In this document: positions 17,553-26,449 of the stretch, piece by piece
How positions within the stretch are numbered: position 1 is the stretch's first letter
How the letters are laid out: each line of letters begins with the position of its first letter
Origin: Candidatus Sumerlaeota bacterium
GTDB taxonomy: Bacteria; Sumerlaeota; Sumerlaeia; MWCT01; JAUWMI01
NCBI GenBank assembly: GCA_030613245.1
Contig: JAUWMI010000046.1
Span: 1 to 33,688, forward strand
Length of the DNA stretch: 33,688 nucleotides
Direction of reading: 5' to 3'
Made by a program: the position numbers and the translations under genes
The notes under the pieces: model-generated
What the model was told of the DNA's origin: nothing
Databases searched by the model: none
What the model saw: only the letters and a program-made list of their open reading frames with translations

Positions 17553-17584
17553 AGAGCGGGAAAGAGGCACACATCTCCCGCTCT
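17553..17584 (-). promoter_or_regulatory. Leader hairpin upstream of infC
   Basis: A perfect 9-bp inverted repeat, AGAGCGGGA (17553-17561) and TCCCGCTCT (17576-17584), with a 14-nt loop, ends about 23 bp before the infC SD. Read on the plus strand it is followed by TGTTTTCTT, terminator-like. Read on the minus strand it is followed by only a short U-rich stretch. It could be an attenuator in the infC leader or a terminator facing the other way. Between 17585 and 17875 I see no convincing gene. Confidence 0.45.
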
Positions 17585-17875
17585 TGTTTTCTTCTCAACT
17601 GCCAATACAGAGACCCAGGGAACAGCTCTTACGTGAGCGTAGTGGGTGAGAAGCGATCGTGCCTCTTCTTTAGCCAATTTCAATTGTTTAGGGCCTTGCC
17701 CTTGCTAATAGTAAAGATATTCTGTAATGAAAATCTCATGAGGAAGTCAAGCATTTTTTGCGCTGCTGCATTATTCCCCACCACCAGTTTCATACTCGCT
17801 GGATTACTACTGCTGACAGGTGGGGTCTATGCACTGGCCAGCGTTATGATAAGGTGTGAGGCGAGAACTATTCGT

Positions 17876-18103
17876 CTATCTACGTTTAGCACGAGGTTTC
17901 TGGCTTTCCAGCCGCTTTTTCATCCGGTCCTGAAACAACTTGTCCAGTCCAGTCCACACGCCGGCCCACACCATAGTAAAGCTCGGAATCAGCCAGAGCC
18001 AGAGGTGACGGGGAGGCATCCTGCCCGATGAGCCATACAGCTGCACTACCACGCTGTATACAATCACCCCCAAGATAGCACCGATGACGATTTTTTTTGC
18101 CAT
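17876..18103 (-). CDS. Small two-helix membrane protein, unknown
   Basis: 75 aa. Starts MAKKIVIGAILGVIVYSVVV (first membrane helix), continues with a polar loop and a second hydrophobic segment (LWLWLIPSFTMVWAGVW), then a basic tail (DRMKKRLESQKPRAKRR). The positive-inside pattern and clean helix spacing favour a real protein. I do not recognise a family. A weak GAAGA precedes the ATG. It lies between the histidine kinase and the infC leader on the same strand, with no evident shared function. The stretch 18104-18402 upstream holds no gene I can support. Confidence 0.5.
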   Translation of the reverse strand: MAKKIVIGAILGVIVYSVVVQLYGSSGRMPPRHLWLWLIPSFTMVWAGVWTGLDKLFQDRMKKRLESQKPRAKRR

Positions 18104-18402
18104 CAGTTCTTCATCCCCAATCCACTAACTTCCTCTGAGAACCAGAAATCCGGGCTTCGCACAGTCTCCCCAGCATCCATACCTAACCTAGCAAGCCAAG
18201 AGCTCCACTGCAACAAAAAAATTGAGTCGTACGCTACCCACACTCCTTTATTATACACGCCACTCCGAGGTCTGCACAAATGATATTTTAATTCCAAACC
18301 AGTGGGCAGTTAATAATATAGAATTTCTCGGATTGTGAACAAATCCATTGAGTCAAACAAAGTCGGAATTGGCATCGAAGACCAAGGACGCTAGCACCGA
18401 AC

Positions 18403-20070
18403 TTATTCAATACCTTTAGGGGGCTTGTCGATAAATGGTAAGACAATGGCGAATGTAGTGCCAGTTTCGGGGTTGGATTGAACGGAAATCTTCCCTCCGT
18501 GTTCCTCAACGATTTTCTTTGTCACCGCCAAGCCCAGACCCGTTCCACTTGACCCTTTGGTGCTAAAAAATGCTTCGAAAATTGTCTCGAGCTGCTTAGG
18601 AGGAATCCCGGCTCCAGTATCCGATACCGTAACCATAAGAACGGTGTCGTAACCGGTCAGCTGAAATTGCGGGAGTTGGGAAACGGGAGAGTGGATCTTC
18701 CGCGCCTCTACACGGACCTCGCCGCCACCACTACAGGCTTCAATTGCGTTGTTGACCAGATTGAGCAGACACCGGTATATCTGGTCTGAATCCACATAGA
18801 CTGGCCCAATATCTGGATGAATTCGGCTGACCAGCTGAACTTCTCCCCGATCTGGCTGGAGCTCCGCCGTGTCAATTACTTCGTCAATCAATGTATCAAG
18901 CTCCGTTTTCTCGAGGACTGGCTTTCTCTCTTTCACATAATCGAGCATGTCGAGTGCGAGCCCAGAAATCTTATTCACACTGCGCTTGAGAATGGCCCAG
19001 CTGCTAGTAATAGCCTCGCGGTTGCTGCCCTCTCGCGCCTTTTCATACACGAATATTGATCCCTTGACCCCGGTCATAATGTTCTTAATGTCATGAGTGA
19101 TTCCGGCCACGGTCTGGCCAACCAAGGCAAGTCGCTCTCTCTGGATGCGTTCTTCAATCAGGCGTGCATTTTCAATCGCAATCGCAGCCTGACTGGCCAG
19201 GATCACCAGCGCATCCAGATCGCGCCCGATAAACTCCCTGAGTGATTTGACTCGATTGATGTTTATAGTTCCGATGACTTTGCCTTTGGCCCGAAGGGGA
19301 ACACACATGGACGACGCAATTCCTCTCCTGCCCGCAATAGATGTAAATGTCTTGTGCTCAACCTTCCTTTTCAGGATAAGGGGACGATCATGCGTTATCA
19401 CCCATTCCGCAATGCTCCCTTTGCGCTCTATGTATCCATGTTTCATCACCGAGCCGGGCAGACCCTTGGAGGCGAGCATTTTCAGCTTGGCTCCCGGGGC
19501 TTCGAGCAACAGCATTGATCCCTGATCCGCATCGAGTTCTCCCAGCGTCAGATCAAGAATCTTTTGCAGAAGGTCGTGCAGCTGGAGTGTCGACCCAATG
19601 GCAGAACTAATTTCCAGAAGCGCGGGACTCCATGAGGCATTTTTTAATGAGCACGGCTGCTTAGATGCTGAAGCAACGGCACGCAGACGGCGGTTAAAGG
19701 CCCGAAGGTCACTTACCGGGAAAAAGCACTCATGCACTCCCATCGAATAGAGCTGCATCAGAAATGCTGCATCCGGCTGTTCCAGTGCGGCAAGAATGTA
19801 ATTCTCGTGCTGCTGTCCCGTCAGGACTCCTAGCACTTGCGACACCACGCGTAATTCCTTTTTGTCCATACCCGAACGGGCCAGGTCAATCAGAGTAACC
19901 ATCGGTTCGTCAATCGGTGGAGAAATAGCGTGCTCTCGCACCAGATTTGCCGCCGTCAGCATCCTGATTTCTGTGAATGCCTTCTGCGTGGTGCGCGACA
20001 AGCGCTCGCCATATCTTTCGTCTCTAGAAATAATTACCAGACTCTTCGTAGGCCGTAGGGTTGACCTCAT
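18403..20070 (-). CDS. GAF-domain sensor histidine kinase
   Basis: 555 aa, with no membrane segments, so cytosolic. Residues 8-130 resemble a receiver-like domain (LVIISRDERYGERLSRTTQK to ECFFPVSDLRAFNRRLRAV), but the expected phospho-acceptor Asp context is not evident, so a pseudo-receiver is likely. Residues 150-305 are a GAF domain (LLEISSAIGSTLQLHDLLQK to QAAIAIENARLIEERI). The kinase part has the phospho-acceptor H326 in VAGITHDIKNIM, an N-box NLVNNAIEA (437-445), G1 DTGAGIP (484-490) and G2 GTGLGLAV (509-516). No response regulator is nearby in the window. The signal sensed is unknown. Confidence 0.93.
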   Translation of the reverse strand: MRSTLRPTKSLVIISRDERYGERLSRTTQKAFTEIRMLTAANLVREHAISPPIDEPMVTLIDLARSGMDKKELRVVSQVLGVLTGQQHENYILAALEQPDAAFLMQLYSMGVHECFFPVSDLRAFNRRLRAVASASKQPCSLKNASWSPALLEISSAIGSTLQLHDLLQKILDLTLGELDADQGSMLLLEAPGAKLKMLASKGLPGSVMKHGYIERKGSIAEWVITHDRPLILKRKVEHKTFTSIAGRRGIASSMCVPLRAKGKVIGTININRVKSLREFIGRDLDALVILASQAAIAIENARLIEERIQRERLALVGQTVAGITHDIKNIMTGVKGSIFVYEKAREGSNREAITSSWAILKRSVNKISGLALDMLDYVKERKPVLEKTELDTLIDEVIDTAELQPDRGEVQLVSRIHPDIGPVYVDSDQIYRCLLNLVNNAIEACSGGGEVRVEARKIHSPVSQLPQFQLTGYDTVLMVTVSDTGAGIPPKQLETIFEAFFSTKGSSGTGLGLAVTKKIVEEHGGKISVQSNPETGTTFAIVLPFIDKPPKGIE

Positions 20071-20222
20071 ATCTACCGTCCCTGGTTAGGACTGACTTCA
20101 ATCATGCCACACACTCTGCTAAATTTATATCGGCTAAATAGCATGAACTATCAATGAGAGCAATAAAGTAGGTTACAGATTTTAAATCTCTAGCAAATAC
20201 AGCAAGAACGTAAAGTGCCCAT

Positions 20223-20253
20223 TTTCTTTGCGACTTTGCGGCTCTGCGGGAAA
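20223..20253. repeat. TTTGCGRCTTTGCG-type short repeat
   Basis: The stretch TCTTTGCGACTTTGCGGCTC followed by TGCGGGAAAC has the internal 9-10 base periodicity of a short intergenic repeat seen across many bacteria. It lies in the 259-bp spacer 20071-20329, where I see nothing else. Confidence 0.4.
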
Positions 20254-20329
20254 CTTTAGTAATTCATGTAATGACACCAATTGCTCTCGGCCTCAGCATC
20301 ATAGATGCCACCTCGCTGCCCTAGCCATA

Positions 20330-21730
20330 TTAATCGAGCGTAAACGACTGGCCGCGCACAGGCACCTCAACCTGGACGCCTAATTCTTGACGTATGCGCT
20401 CTCCAAGCGCCTGTGACTGTTCCTCCTCGCCATGGACAACAAAAACCCGCTTCAGACGTTTCTGCTCGTTGAGCGCCTGCACAAACTCCATCAGGTCATT
20501 GGCATCCGCGTGGGCACTAAATGCATCCATTACCTCTACTTCTGCTTTCAGTTGGTACGGCTCTCCAAAAATTTTGACTTTGGGCCGGCCCTCAACCAGA
20601 CGTCGGCCCAGCGTATGTTTGGCTTGAAACCCAACGATCAGTACAAGATTGCGCGGATTCTCAATGTTGTTCTTCAGGTGATGTAATATACGCCCGGCTT
20701 CGCACATGCCTGAGGCTGAAATAATAATACACGGCTCCTTAAATGTATTCAGCCACTTCGACTTCTCCACATCTCGAATGTACGTCACCAGCTCGAACCC
20801 CATGGGGTCGCGACCCGCCAGCAATTGCTCGCGCATCTCGCGATCATAGCATTCCGGATGATGTCGAAAAATCTCGGTCACATTGACCGACAACGGACTA
20901 TCAACAAACACAGGGATGCGCGGCATCGCCTTACGCGCCCATAGCTGCGCTAGGATGTAGACGATCTCCTGGGTTCGGCCGACTGAAAATGCCGGAATAA
21001 TAATTTTCCCGCGCCGCTCATATACCCGCGTCACAATCGCCTGGAGCCGTTCCTCTACCTTCTCTATCGGATCATGGAGGCGGTTTCCATAAGTACTTTC
21101 GATCACCAGGTAGTCAACATTCTGAGGCCTCTCAGGATCCTTGAGTATCGGGAGGTGCCGCTGGCCAAGGTCTCCGGTAAAGACCAGGCGCTTCGACCGT
21201 CCGTGTTCCTCAATGTCCAGCACCACGATGCTCGATCCCAGAATGTGTCCGGCATCCATGAACGTACAGCGCAGATGCTTGAGCAGATTGAGCGAACGAT
21301 GATAGTGTATGTCCTGAAAATAATGAAGACTCCGTTCTGCATCCTCTGTTGTATACAGAGGCTCGAGCAATGGCTTTCCAGAGCGAGCCAGCTTTTTGTT
21401 CAAATACTCAACATCTTTCTCCTGAATGTACGCGCTATCGAGCAGCAGCGCGCTGCAAAGCTCCTCTGTCGCGGCTGTACAATAGATCGAGCCTCGAAAT
21501 CCTTCTTTCACAATGTTTGGAATATTGCCGCAATGGTCAATGTGGGCGTGCGATAATACCAAAGAATGGATAGATGAGGGGTCGAATGGGAAGGTCAAAT
21601 TTCGCTCGCGAGCCTCTGCGCGACGTCCTTGAAACAATCCGCAATCCAGCAGAATCTTTTTCCCGTCAGTCTCAAACAGGTGCATAGAGCCGGTTGTAGT
21701 CCGTACGGCTCCCCAGAACTCCAGGCGCAT
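20330..21730 (-). CDS. Beta-CASP metallo-beta-lactamase-fold hydrolase (RNase-like)
   Basis: 466 aa. An MBL-fold core with motif II HAHIDHCGNIP (from residue 61), further metal-binding motifs (FMDAGHILGSS, VFTGDLG), a beta-CASP insert (IIPAFSVGRTQEIVYIL, FVDSPLSVNVTEIF) and the C-terminal RMMBL segment (VMDAFSAHADANDL). This is the CPSF73/RNase J-related group found as single genes in many bacteria. Probable activity is RNA endo- or exonuclease; the substrate is unknown. AAGGGA precedes the ATG. It is not obviously in an operon with its neighbours. Confidence 0.92.
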   Translation of the reverse strand: MRLEFWGAVRTTTGSMHLFETDGKKILLDCGLFQGRRAEARERNLTFPFDPSSIHSLVLSHAHIDHCGNIPNIVKEGFRGSIYCTAATEELCSALLLDSAYIQEKDVEYLNKKLARSGKPLLEPLYTTEDAERSLHYFQDIHYHRSLNLLKHLRCTFMDAGHILGSSIVVLDIEEHGRSKRLVFTGDLGQRHLPILKDPERPQNVDYLVIESTYGNRLHDPIEKVEERLQAIVTRVYERRGKIIIPAFSVGRTQEIVYILAQLWARKAMPRIPVFVDSPLSVNVTEIFRHHPECYDREMREQLLAGRDPMGFELVTYIRDVEKSKWLNTFKEPCIIISASGMCEAGRILHHLKNNIENPRNLVLIVGFQAKHTLGRRLVEGRPKVKIFGEPYQLKAEVEVMDAFSAHADANDLMEFVQALNEQKRLKRVFVVHGEEEQSQALGERIRQELGVQVEVPVRGQSFTLD

Positions 21731-22029
21731 TCGTGTCCCTTCCAGGAAAAAAAATCAATCAACACAGTGTACAACGTCTCCAAACACAACCGATCATTCC
21801 ATCTATTGCCAAAAACCCGGAAAGTGTCAATGCTTAACTTATTTTTGAGCTTTAGAACTTTTTGAATGCTTCAAGAGCAAAAAGCTATTGTGAGCCTTAG
21901 GCAAGGTCGTCCAGGCGGTGAATTTCTTTCACTTTAAGCCCTGAATGCAAACTGAACGAAATCCCCAGAGCTCTGGCTTATCAGCTATGACCCCTTTGCC
22001 ACATTGCTCTAAGGAGAATATGGCCTTTT
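21731..22029. other. Non-coding spacer
   Basis: No credible gene is visible between the beta-CASP start and the palindrome cluster. Short frames here have no homology signature or SD. Confidence 0.5.
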
Positions 22030-22290
22030 GGTTTTAGTCCGCCTCGGCGGACTCTTCTTTGCCCCCTGCTTTAGCTGGGGGGCTAAAAAGAAGAATTCTC
22101 AACTAGTGCGCTTCAGCGTGGCTTCTCGCAGTGACTCAGGGCTCAGTTTTCAATGGCTAAAGCCGCACGGGTGGATAAGCGACGCTAAAGCGCCCTTCAG
22201 GGTGAACCCTGGTGGTTTTTGTTTAGCCAACTTTCGCTTTCACTTCGCCTGGGCGAATGCAAAGTAGAGACCGCCTCAAGGCGGCCTACA
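22030..22290. repeat. Cluster of short GC-rich palindromes
   Basis: At least four hairpins are packed together: AGTCCGCC-TC-GGCGGACT (22036-22053), GCCCCC...GGGGGGC around 22061-22083, TTCGCC-TG-GGCGAA (22244-22257), and ACCGCC-TCAA-GGCGGC near 22270-22285. Words such as GCTAAA/TTTAGC recur. It looks like stacked REP-type elements rather than a gene or a simple terminator. The rest of 22291-22506 shows nothing clear apart from the psuG SD. Confidence 0.55.
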
Positions 22291-22506
22291 ATAAAGGTAT
22301 CGTGCAAAATTCGTGTATCTTAATGCCCTTTATGTAGCGCCATTAAAGCCTCACCGCACTCAAGTCACTTGGCAAAAGTTCTAAAGTCCAGTAAGTTATC
22401 TCCTGAGCCGCTAAGAAAACTGTTGTAATTGTGGCGCTCGTATGGAATACGCAAAAACCAATGATAGAGAAAAGCAGGTGGCCCACGTGGAGGTCTATAG
22501 CCAGTT

Positions 22507-23424
22507 GTGAAGTCCCAGAGGAACAAGATAATTGTAGCGCCTGAGGTAAAGCAGGCTCTCGCCTCACACAAGCCAATCGTTGCGCTGGAATCCACGGTCA
22601 TTGCCCATGGACTCCCGTATCCTCGCAATCTCGAAACCGCCCTCGAGTGCGAAAAGACTGTTCGAGACAACGGAGGGATTCCAGCAACCATTGGCATTGT
22701 TCGGGGTAAGCTAAAGATTGGCCTGAGCAAAGCTGAGCTCCGGTATCTTGCAAGAGAAAGGGGGATCATCAAGACCGGGCCGAGCAATCTCGCAGCGGTT
22801 ATGCTCAGCCAAAAATGGGGAGCAACGTCGGTCTCCACTACTCTGCTCGCAGCGCATCAGGTGGGTATCATGGTGCTCGTTACAGGAGCCATTGGCGGCG
22901 TGCATCTTAATGCCAGCCAGAGCTTTGACATTTCAGCCGATCTCCCTGCCCTATCGCGCTTTCGGGCAATCGTGGTTTGCTCTGGTGTAAAAGCACCACT
23001 CGATGTTGCCGCTACAATCCAATACCTGGAGACCCATGGAATTCCAGTAATCGGATACAGAACTGCCTATCTTCCGAACTTCTACACACGAAGAAGCCCG
23101 TACCGGGTTGACCTGAAGGCCAGCTCGGTTGCCGAGATTGCGCGTTTTGCCCGGAGCCACTGGGATTTGCAGTCTGGCGGATGCCTCTTGGTGACAGTTC
23201 CTGTTCCCCGCTACAACGAAGTTCCTCAGCGTATGATCGACCGTGCTATTGCTAAGGCACGTGCCGCACTACAACGTAGCAACGTTACCGGCCGCGACGT
23301 GACACCCTTTCTTCTCGCCCGCATCAGCGACGAAACGCATGGCGCAAGTCTGCGTGCCAACATCGCCCTCCTGCGCAATAACGCCCTTATCGGCACGCGC
23401 ATTGCCAGAGCCATTCAAGCCTAA
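22507..23424 (+). CDS. psuG: Pseudouridine-5'-phosphate glycosidase
   Basis: 305 aa. Interconverts pseudouridine 5'-phosphate with uracil and ribose 5-phosphate. Family landmarks are ALESTVIAHGLPYPRN (E28), VTGAIGGVHLN (H133), FDISADLPAL (metal-site Asp at 145) and VVCSGVKAPLD, where K162 matches the catalytic lysine that forms the ring-opened ribose adduct. VTVPVPRYNEVP and TPFLLARISDETHGAS follow. GTG start, with GGAGG about 13 bases upstream. Its usual partner, the PsuK kinase, is not in the window. Confidence 0.93.
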   Translation: MKSQRNKIIVAPEVKQALASHKPIVALESTVIAHGLPYPRNLETALECEKTVRDNGGIPATIGIVRGKLKIGLSKAELRYLARERGIIKTGPSNLAAVMLSQKWGATSVSTTLLAAHQVGIMVLVTGAIGGVHLNASQSFDISADLPALSRFRAIVVCSGVKAPLDVAATIQYLETHGIPVIGYRTAYLPNFYTRRSPYRVDLKASSVAEIARFARSHWDLQSGGCLLVTVPVPRYNEVPQRMIDRAIAKARAALQRSNVTGRDVTPFLLARISDETHGASLRANIALLRNNALIGTRIARAIQA

Positions 23425-23645
23425 TCTCTGTTCACCGGAGCCTGGCCTTTGTTGTCCACGACGCCAGCCCTTGCCGCGTCACTGATTTATGGCTGACCAG
23501 GCACGGCTTCTCCCCTGAAAGCATCAGCCATTCCGGACCGAACGCACCCAGATAAAATCCAGAGAGAATACGCAGACTTTCAAGAGACATTCCTTCGTCT
23601 TTTGCTATCCTTGCCGTATCATTAACAGAACGGAGGCCCGGAGAC

Positions 23646-24875
23646 ATGAAGATCATAATCAGCGACCTGCACATGGGCTGCGGCGACGCTCTCGAGGACT
23701 TTCGATACGTCGCTCAAGCCCGAACCAGACGAAAAGACCCAAAAACGCTCAGACGCCAGATTGCAAAGATGCATCGCGTGTTTCAGCGCTTTCTTGAAGG
23801 CATGCTGAAGGCCGCCCACCGCTGTAACGCCACACCAGAGCTAATCCTCCTGGGCGACATTTTCGATCTGTTACAGGTGGAGCCAAAACGCTTCCTTGAC
23901 CCTGTGAAAATCAAGCGCATTGCCTCGGCTCACTTGCCAGCCTTTCGCGCCCTTAATTCCTTCACCAAACGCGGAGGCAAGCTGACCTACGTGATTGGCA
24001 ATCATGACCACGAACTCATGCATCCCCCGATGTTCAATGCCCTGCTTCGCTATCTGCCAGAGCTGAATGCTGACCATCATCACAAACCACTGAGCCACTA
24101 TGTTGACCTCGATGCCGGTATCTATGCCGAACACGGAAATCAGTACGACCCTTTGAATCATTTCCACAAGTTTAGTGATCCTCGCGAACTTCCCTTCGGC
24201 TCCCAGATGGTTCTCAAGCTCGTGAACCCTTATGAAAAGTACTATCCTCTGATTGACAACATCGTAGGAACGCAAGCGCAGCTTTGGTACGCGCTAAAGC
24301 ACCTGCCGGGATTTCTCTCAAAAACCCTTCTAAAGTCCATGGCCTATAAACGGCTTCCATCTACACTGCCCCATGAACAGATTCTGATGCATCTCACCAA
24401 TATGATGTCCGACGCAAAGGGACTTGGCTGGGATGGAGAATTTCAACGCGGCCTCAATAAGGCCATGCAGGCAAACGAGCAACTTATTAAAACGGAGTTG
24501 ATGAAGAGCTTATCGAGCGGAATCGAGCTGCTTGATTGTTTGGAGGCAGGACCCCATCCTGGGGCCTTAATTGTGGACCACGTCGAAGGCGAGTTCTCTC
24601 GCAAGGCTCTTCGTATGCTGGAGAAGAAGAAAGGGAAAACCCTGGGCCCTATTCCCCGCACATTGCGATTTCTAATCCTGGCACACACCCATCAGGTTCG
24701 TGTGGCCCGCATCGCCAAGCGATGTTATGCCAACTCCGGATGCTGGCGGCCACGGGCGCTACCCCGTCGTACCCGCCACTTTCGCATCGTACAGACTCTT
24801 GACGCTCTACAACTGGAGCAAAAAGAGGGAGAGTGGAGACTCAAGCGGCTAGACGCGAAGAAAATGATTTCGTGA
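23646..24875 (+). CDS. Calcineurin-like metallophosphoesterase, LpxH-like
   Basis: 409 aa. The five metal-binding blocks are present: SDLHMG (D7, H9), LLGDIFDL (D71), VIGNHDHE (N119-H120), AEHGNQYDP (H163) and LAHTHQ near residue 350. The first four match LpxH-type UDP-2,3-diacylglucosamine hydrolases of lipid A synthesis and their relatives. Standard LpxH is about 240 aa; here a region of roughly 170 residues separates H163 from the last motif. So this may be a distant phosphoesterase with another substrate. Diderm context (lpxD on the opposite strand 1.6 kb away) supports but does not prove a lipid A role. GGAG precedes the ATG. Confidence 0.8.
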   Translation: MKIIISDLHMGCGDALEDFRYVAQARTRRKDPKTLRRQIAKMHRVFQRFLEGMLKAAHRCNATPELILLGDIFDLLQVEPKRFLDPVKIKRIASAHLPAFRALNSFTKRGGKLTYVIGNHDHELMHPPMFNALLRYLPELNADHHHKPLSHYVDLDAGIYAEHGNQYDPLNHFHKFSDPRELPFGSQMVLKLVNPYEKYYPLIDNIVGTQAQLWYALKHLPGFLSKTLLKSMAYKRLPSTLPHEQILMHLTNMMSDAKGLGWDGEFQRGLNKAMQANEQLIKTELMKSLSSGIELLDCLEAGPHPGALIVDHVEGEFSRKALRMLEKKKGKTLGPIPRTLRFLILAHTHQVRVARIAKRCYANSGCWRPRALPRRTRHFRIVQTLDALQLEQKEGEWRLKRLDAKKMIS

Positions 24876-24940
24876 GTGGCAAGAATCTCTTCTTCTTGCT
24901 GTCAGACACAAGCAAGAACCGTGCGTTCGGGCGTGCCTTC

Positions 24941-26380
24941 CTAGAAGTAATAGAGCTTCGAGCGAATATGTAAACGCCGAGCCACGTGCGTCTTCAATGC
25001 AGCTTTGGCCACGGCATGGCTTACTGCCTTTGCAACCTTTGGATTAAACACACTCGGGATAATGTACTCTTCGCTCAGCTCGTCGCGATGAACCACCGAT
25101 GCAATAGCTTGGGCTGCGGCCAGCTTCATCGCCTCATTGATCTCTCCAGCGCGGCAATCGAGCGCACCTCGAAATATTCCAGGAAAACAGAGCACATTAT
25201 TAATCTGATTCGGATAGTCACTGCGTCCGGTCGCAATGACTCGGGCATAGCGCGCAGCCTCTTCGGGCATAATCTCGGGCACCGGATTTGCCAGCGCAAA
25301 GATGACGGCGTTCCGCTTCATGGCTTTGACGTCTTTGGGCTTGACCAATCCGGGGCCTGACACGCCGATAAACACGTCAGTGCCGCGCATTACCGCAGAT
25401 AGTCTGCCTTTCAGCCGTTTGGGATTGGTATGGTCGGCAAGCCACTTCTTAATGACATTCATTCCTTCCCTGCGATTCTTATAGATGGCACCATGGCGGT
25501 CGCAGCAGATAATCTGTCTGATACCAGCCCGACGCAGAATGTGAGTCACCGCCACGCCCGCCGCTCCTGCCCCGTTGATCACAACTGAAATCTTGCGAAT
25601 ATCCTTCTTAACAATCTTCAGCGCATTCAGTAGTGCCGCCATCACCACTACTGCAGTTCCGTGCTGATCATCATGAAAGACAGGAATATCGAGACTCTGC
25701 TTGAGCCGTCTCTCGATGTCGAAGCAGCGCGGAGAGGAAATGTCTTCAAGATTGATCCCTCCAAAGCCTGGTGCAATATGCTGCACTGTCCGCACTATTT
25801 CGTCAGGATCTTTCGTATCGAGACAAATGGGGAAAGCATCAATACCACCAAACTCCTTAAAAAGCATGGCCTTCCCTTCCATCACAGGCATCGAGGCTTC
25901 TGGCCCTATATCGCCCAGGCCGAGCACTGCGGTACCGTCAGTGACGATCGCCACACAGTTTTTCTTGATCGTCAATGCGTAAACCTTGTTAGGATCGTCA
26001 TGAATTGCCATGCATACCCGCCCTACACCTGGCGTATAGGCCATGGAGAGGTAATGCCGGGTCTTTAGCGGCACTTTATTCTCTACACTAATCTTGCCAC
26101 CGAGATGCAAAAGGAATACGCGGTCGGAGACATTGACTATTTTAACCCCGCGCACCTCTTTTACCGCGTTAATGATTTCCTGGCCGTGCTTTTCCCCGCG
26201 CGCATTTACTGTGATGTCGCGCGTAATATCCGACTTTGTCACGGCGACGATGTCCACGGCCCCAATGTCGCCCCCTAGGGAGCCAATCGCCGATGTCACC
26301 CGTCCGAACATCCCGGGCACATTCTTGATTTCCAGCCTCAGAGTGATACTGTAGCTCACAGTCGGTGTCGCGTTTACCAT
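24941..26380 (-). CDS. NAD(P)-dependent malic enzyme with N-terminal ACT domain
   Basis: 479 aa. Oxidative decarboxylation of malate to pyruvate. Residues about 10-85 form an ACT-type regulatory domain (SITLRLEIKNVPGMFGRVTS, AIGSLGGDIGAVDIV). The catalytic part follows with YTPGVG (115-120), TDGTAVLGLGDIGPEA, GGINLEDI (Asp/Glu metal ligands), FHDDQHGTA (236-243) and the dinucleotide loop GAGAAG (270-275). The ACT fusion implies small-molecule allostery, possibly by an amino acid. The ATG at 26380 has AAAGGA upstream; the ATG at 26407 has no SD. It follows lpxD after 69 bp on the same strand, probably one transcript. Confidence 0.93.
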   Translation of the reverse strand: MVNATPTVSYSITLRLEIKNVPGMFGRVTSAIGSLGGDIGAVDIVAVTKSDITRDITVNARGEKHGQEIINAVKEVRGVKIVNVSDRVFLLHLGGKISVENKVPLKTRHYLSMAYTPGVGRVCMAIHDDPNKVYALTIKKNCVAIVTDGTAVLGLGDIGPEASMPVMEGKAMLFKEFGGIDAFPICLDTKDPDEIVRTVQHIAPGFGGINLEDISSPRCFDIERRLKQSLDIPVFHDDQHGTAVVVMAALLNALKIVKKDIRKISVVINGAGAAGVAVTHILRRAGIRQIICCDRHGAIYKNRREGMNVIKKWLADHTNPKRLKGRLSAVMRGTDVFIGVSGPGLVKPKDVKAMKRNAVIFALANPVPEIMPEEAARYARVIATGRSDYPNQINNVLCFPGIFRGALDCRAGEINEAMKLAAAQAIASVVHRDELSEEYIIPSVFNPKVAKAVSHAVAKAALKTHVARRLHIRSKLYYF

Positions 26381-26449
26381 GTTTATCAGGGTCCTTTCTA
26401 GGAGCATGAAATAGAGAAGAAACCGTTCGTCCGCATCTCGTCTCCAGCA

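Noticed and set aside
17722-17750. TTGACT-17 bp-TTACAG as an infC promoter on the minus strand.
   Set aside because: The -10 matches consensus poorly, so I could not support it beyond the -35.
17633-18031. A 132-aa plus-strand frame with a signal-like start.
   Set aside because: Its second half is antisense to the small membrane protein and there is no SD or family resemblance. The hydrophobic segment alone is not enough.
18103-18297. A 64-aa minus-strand frame upstream of the small membrane protein.
   Set aside because: No SD, irregular composition and no recognisable feature.
22028-22267. A 79-aa plus-strand frame.
   Set aside because: It runs through the palindrome cluster and reflects repeat sequence.
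23432-23590. A short minus-strand frame (start MSLESLRILS) between psuG and the LpxH-like gene.
   Set aside because: The GAAGGA directly touches the ATG, leaving no SD spacing, and the product resembles nothing. It could still be a small protein, but I cannot support it.
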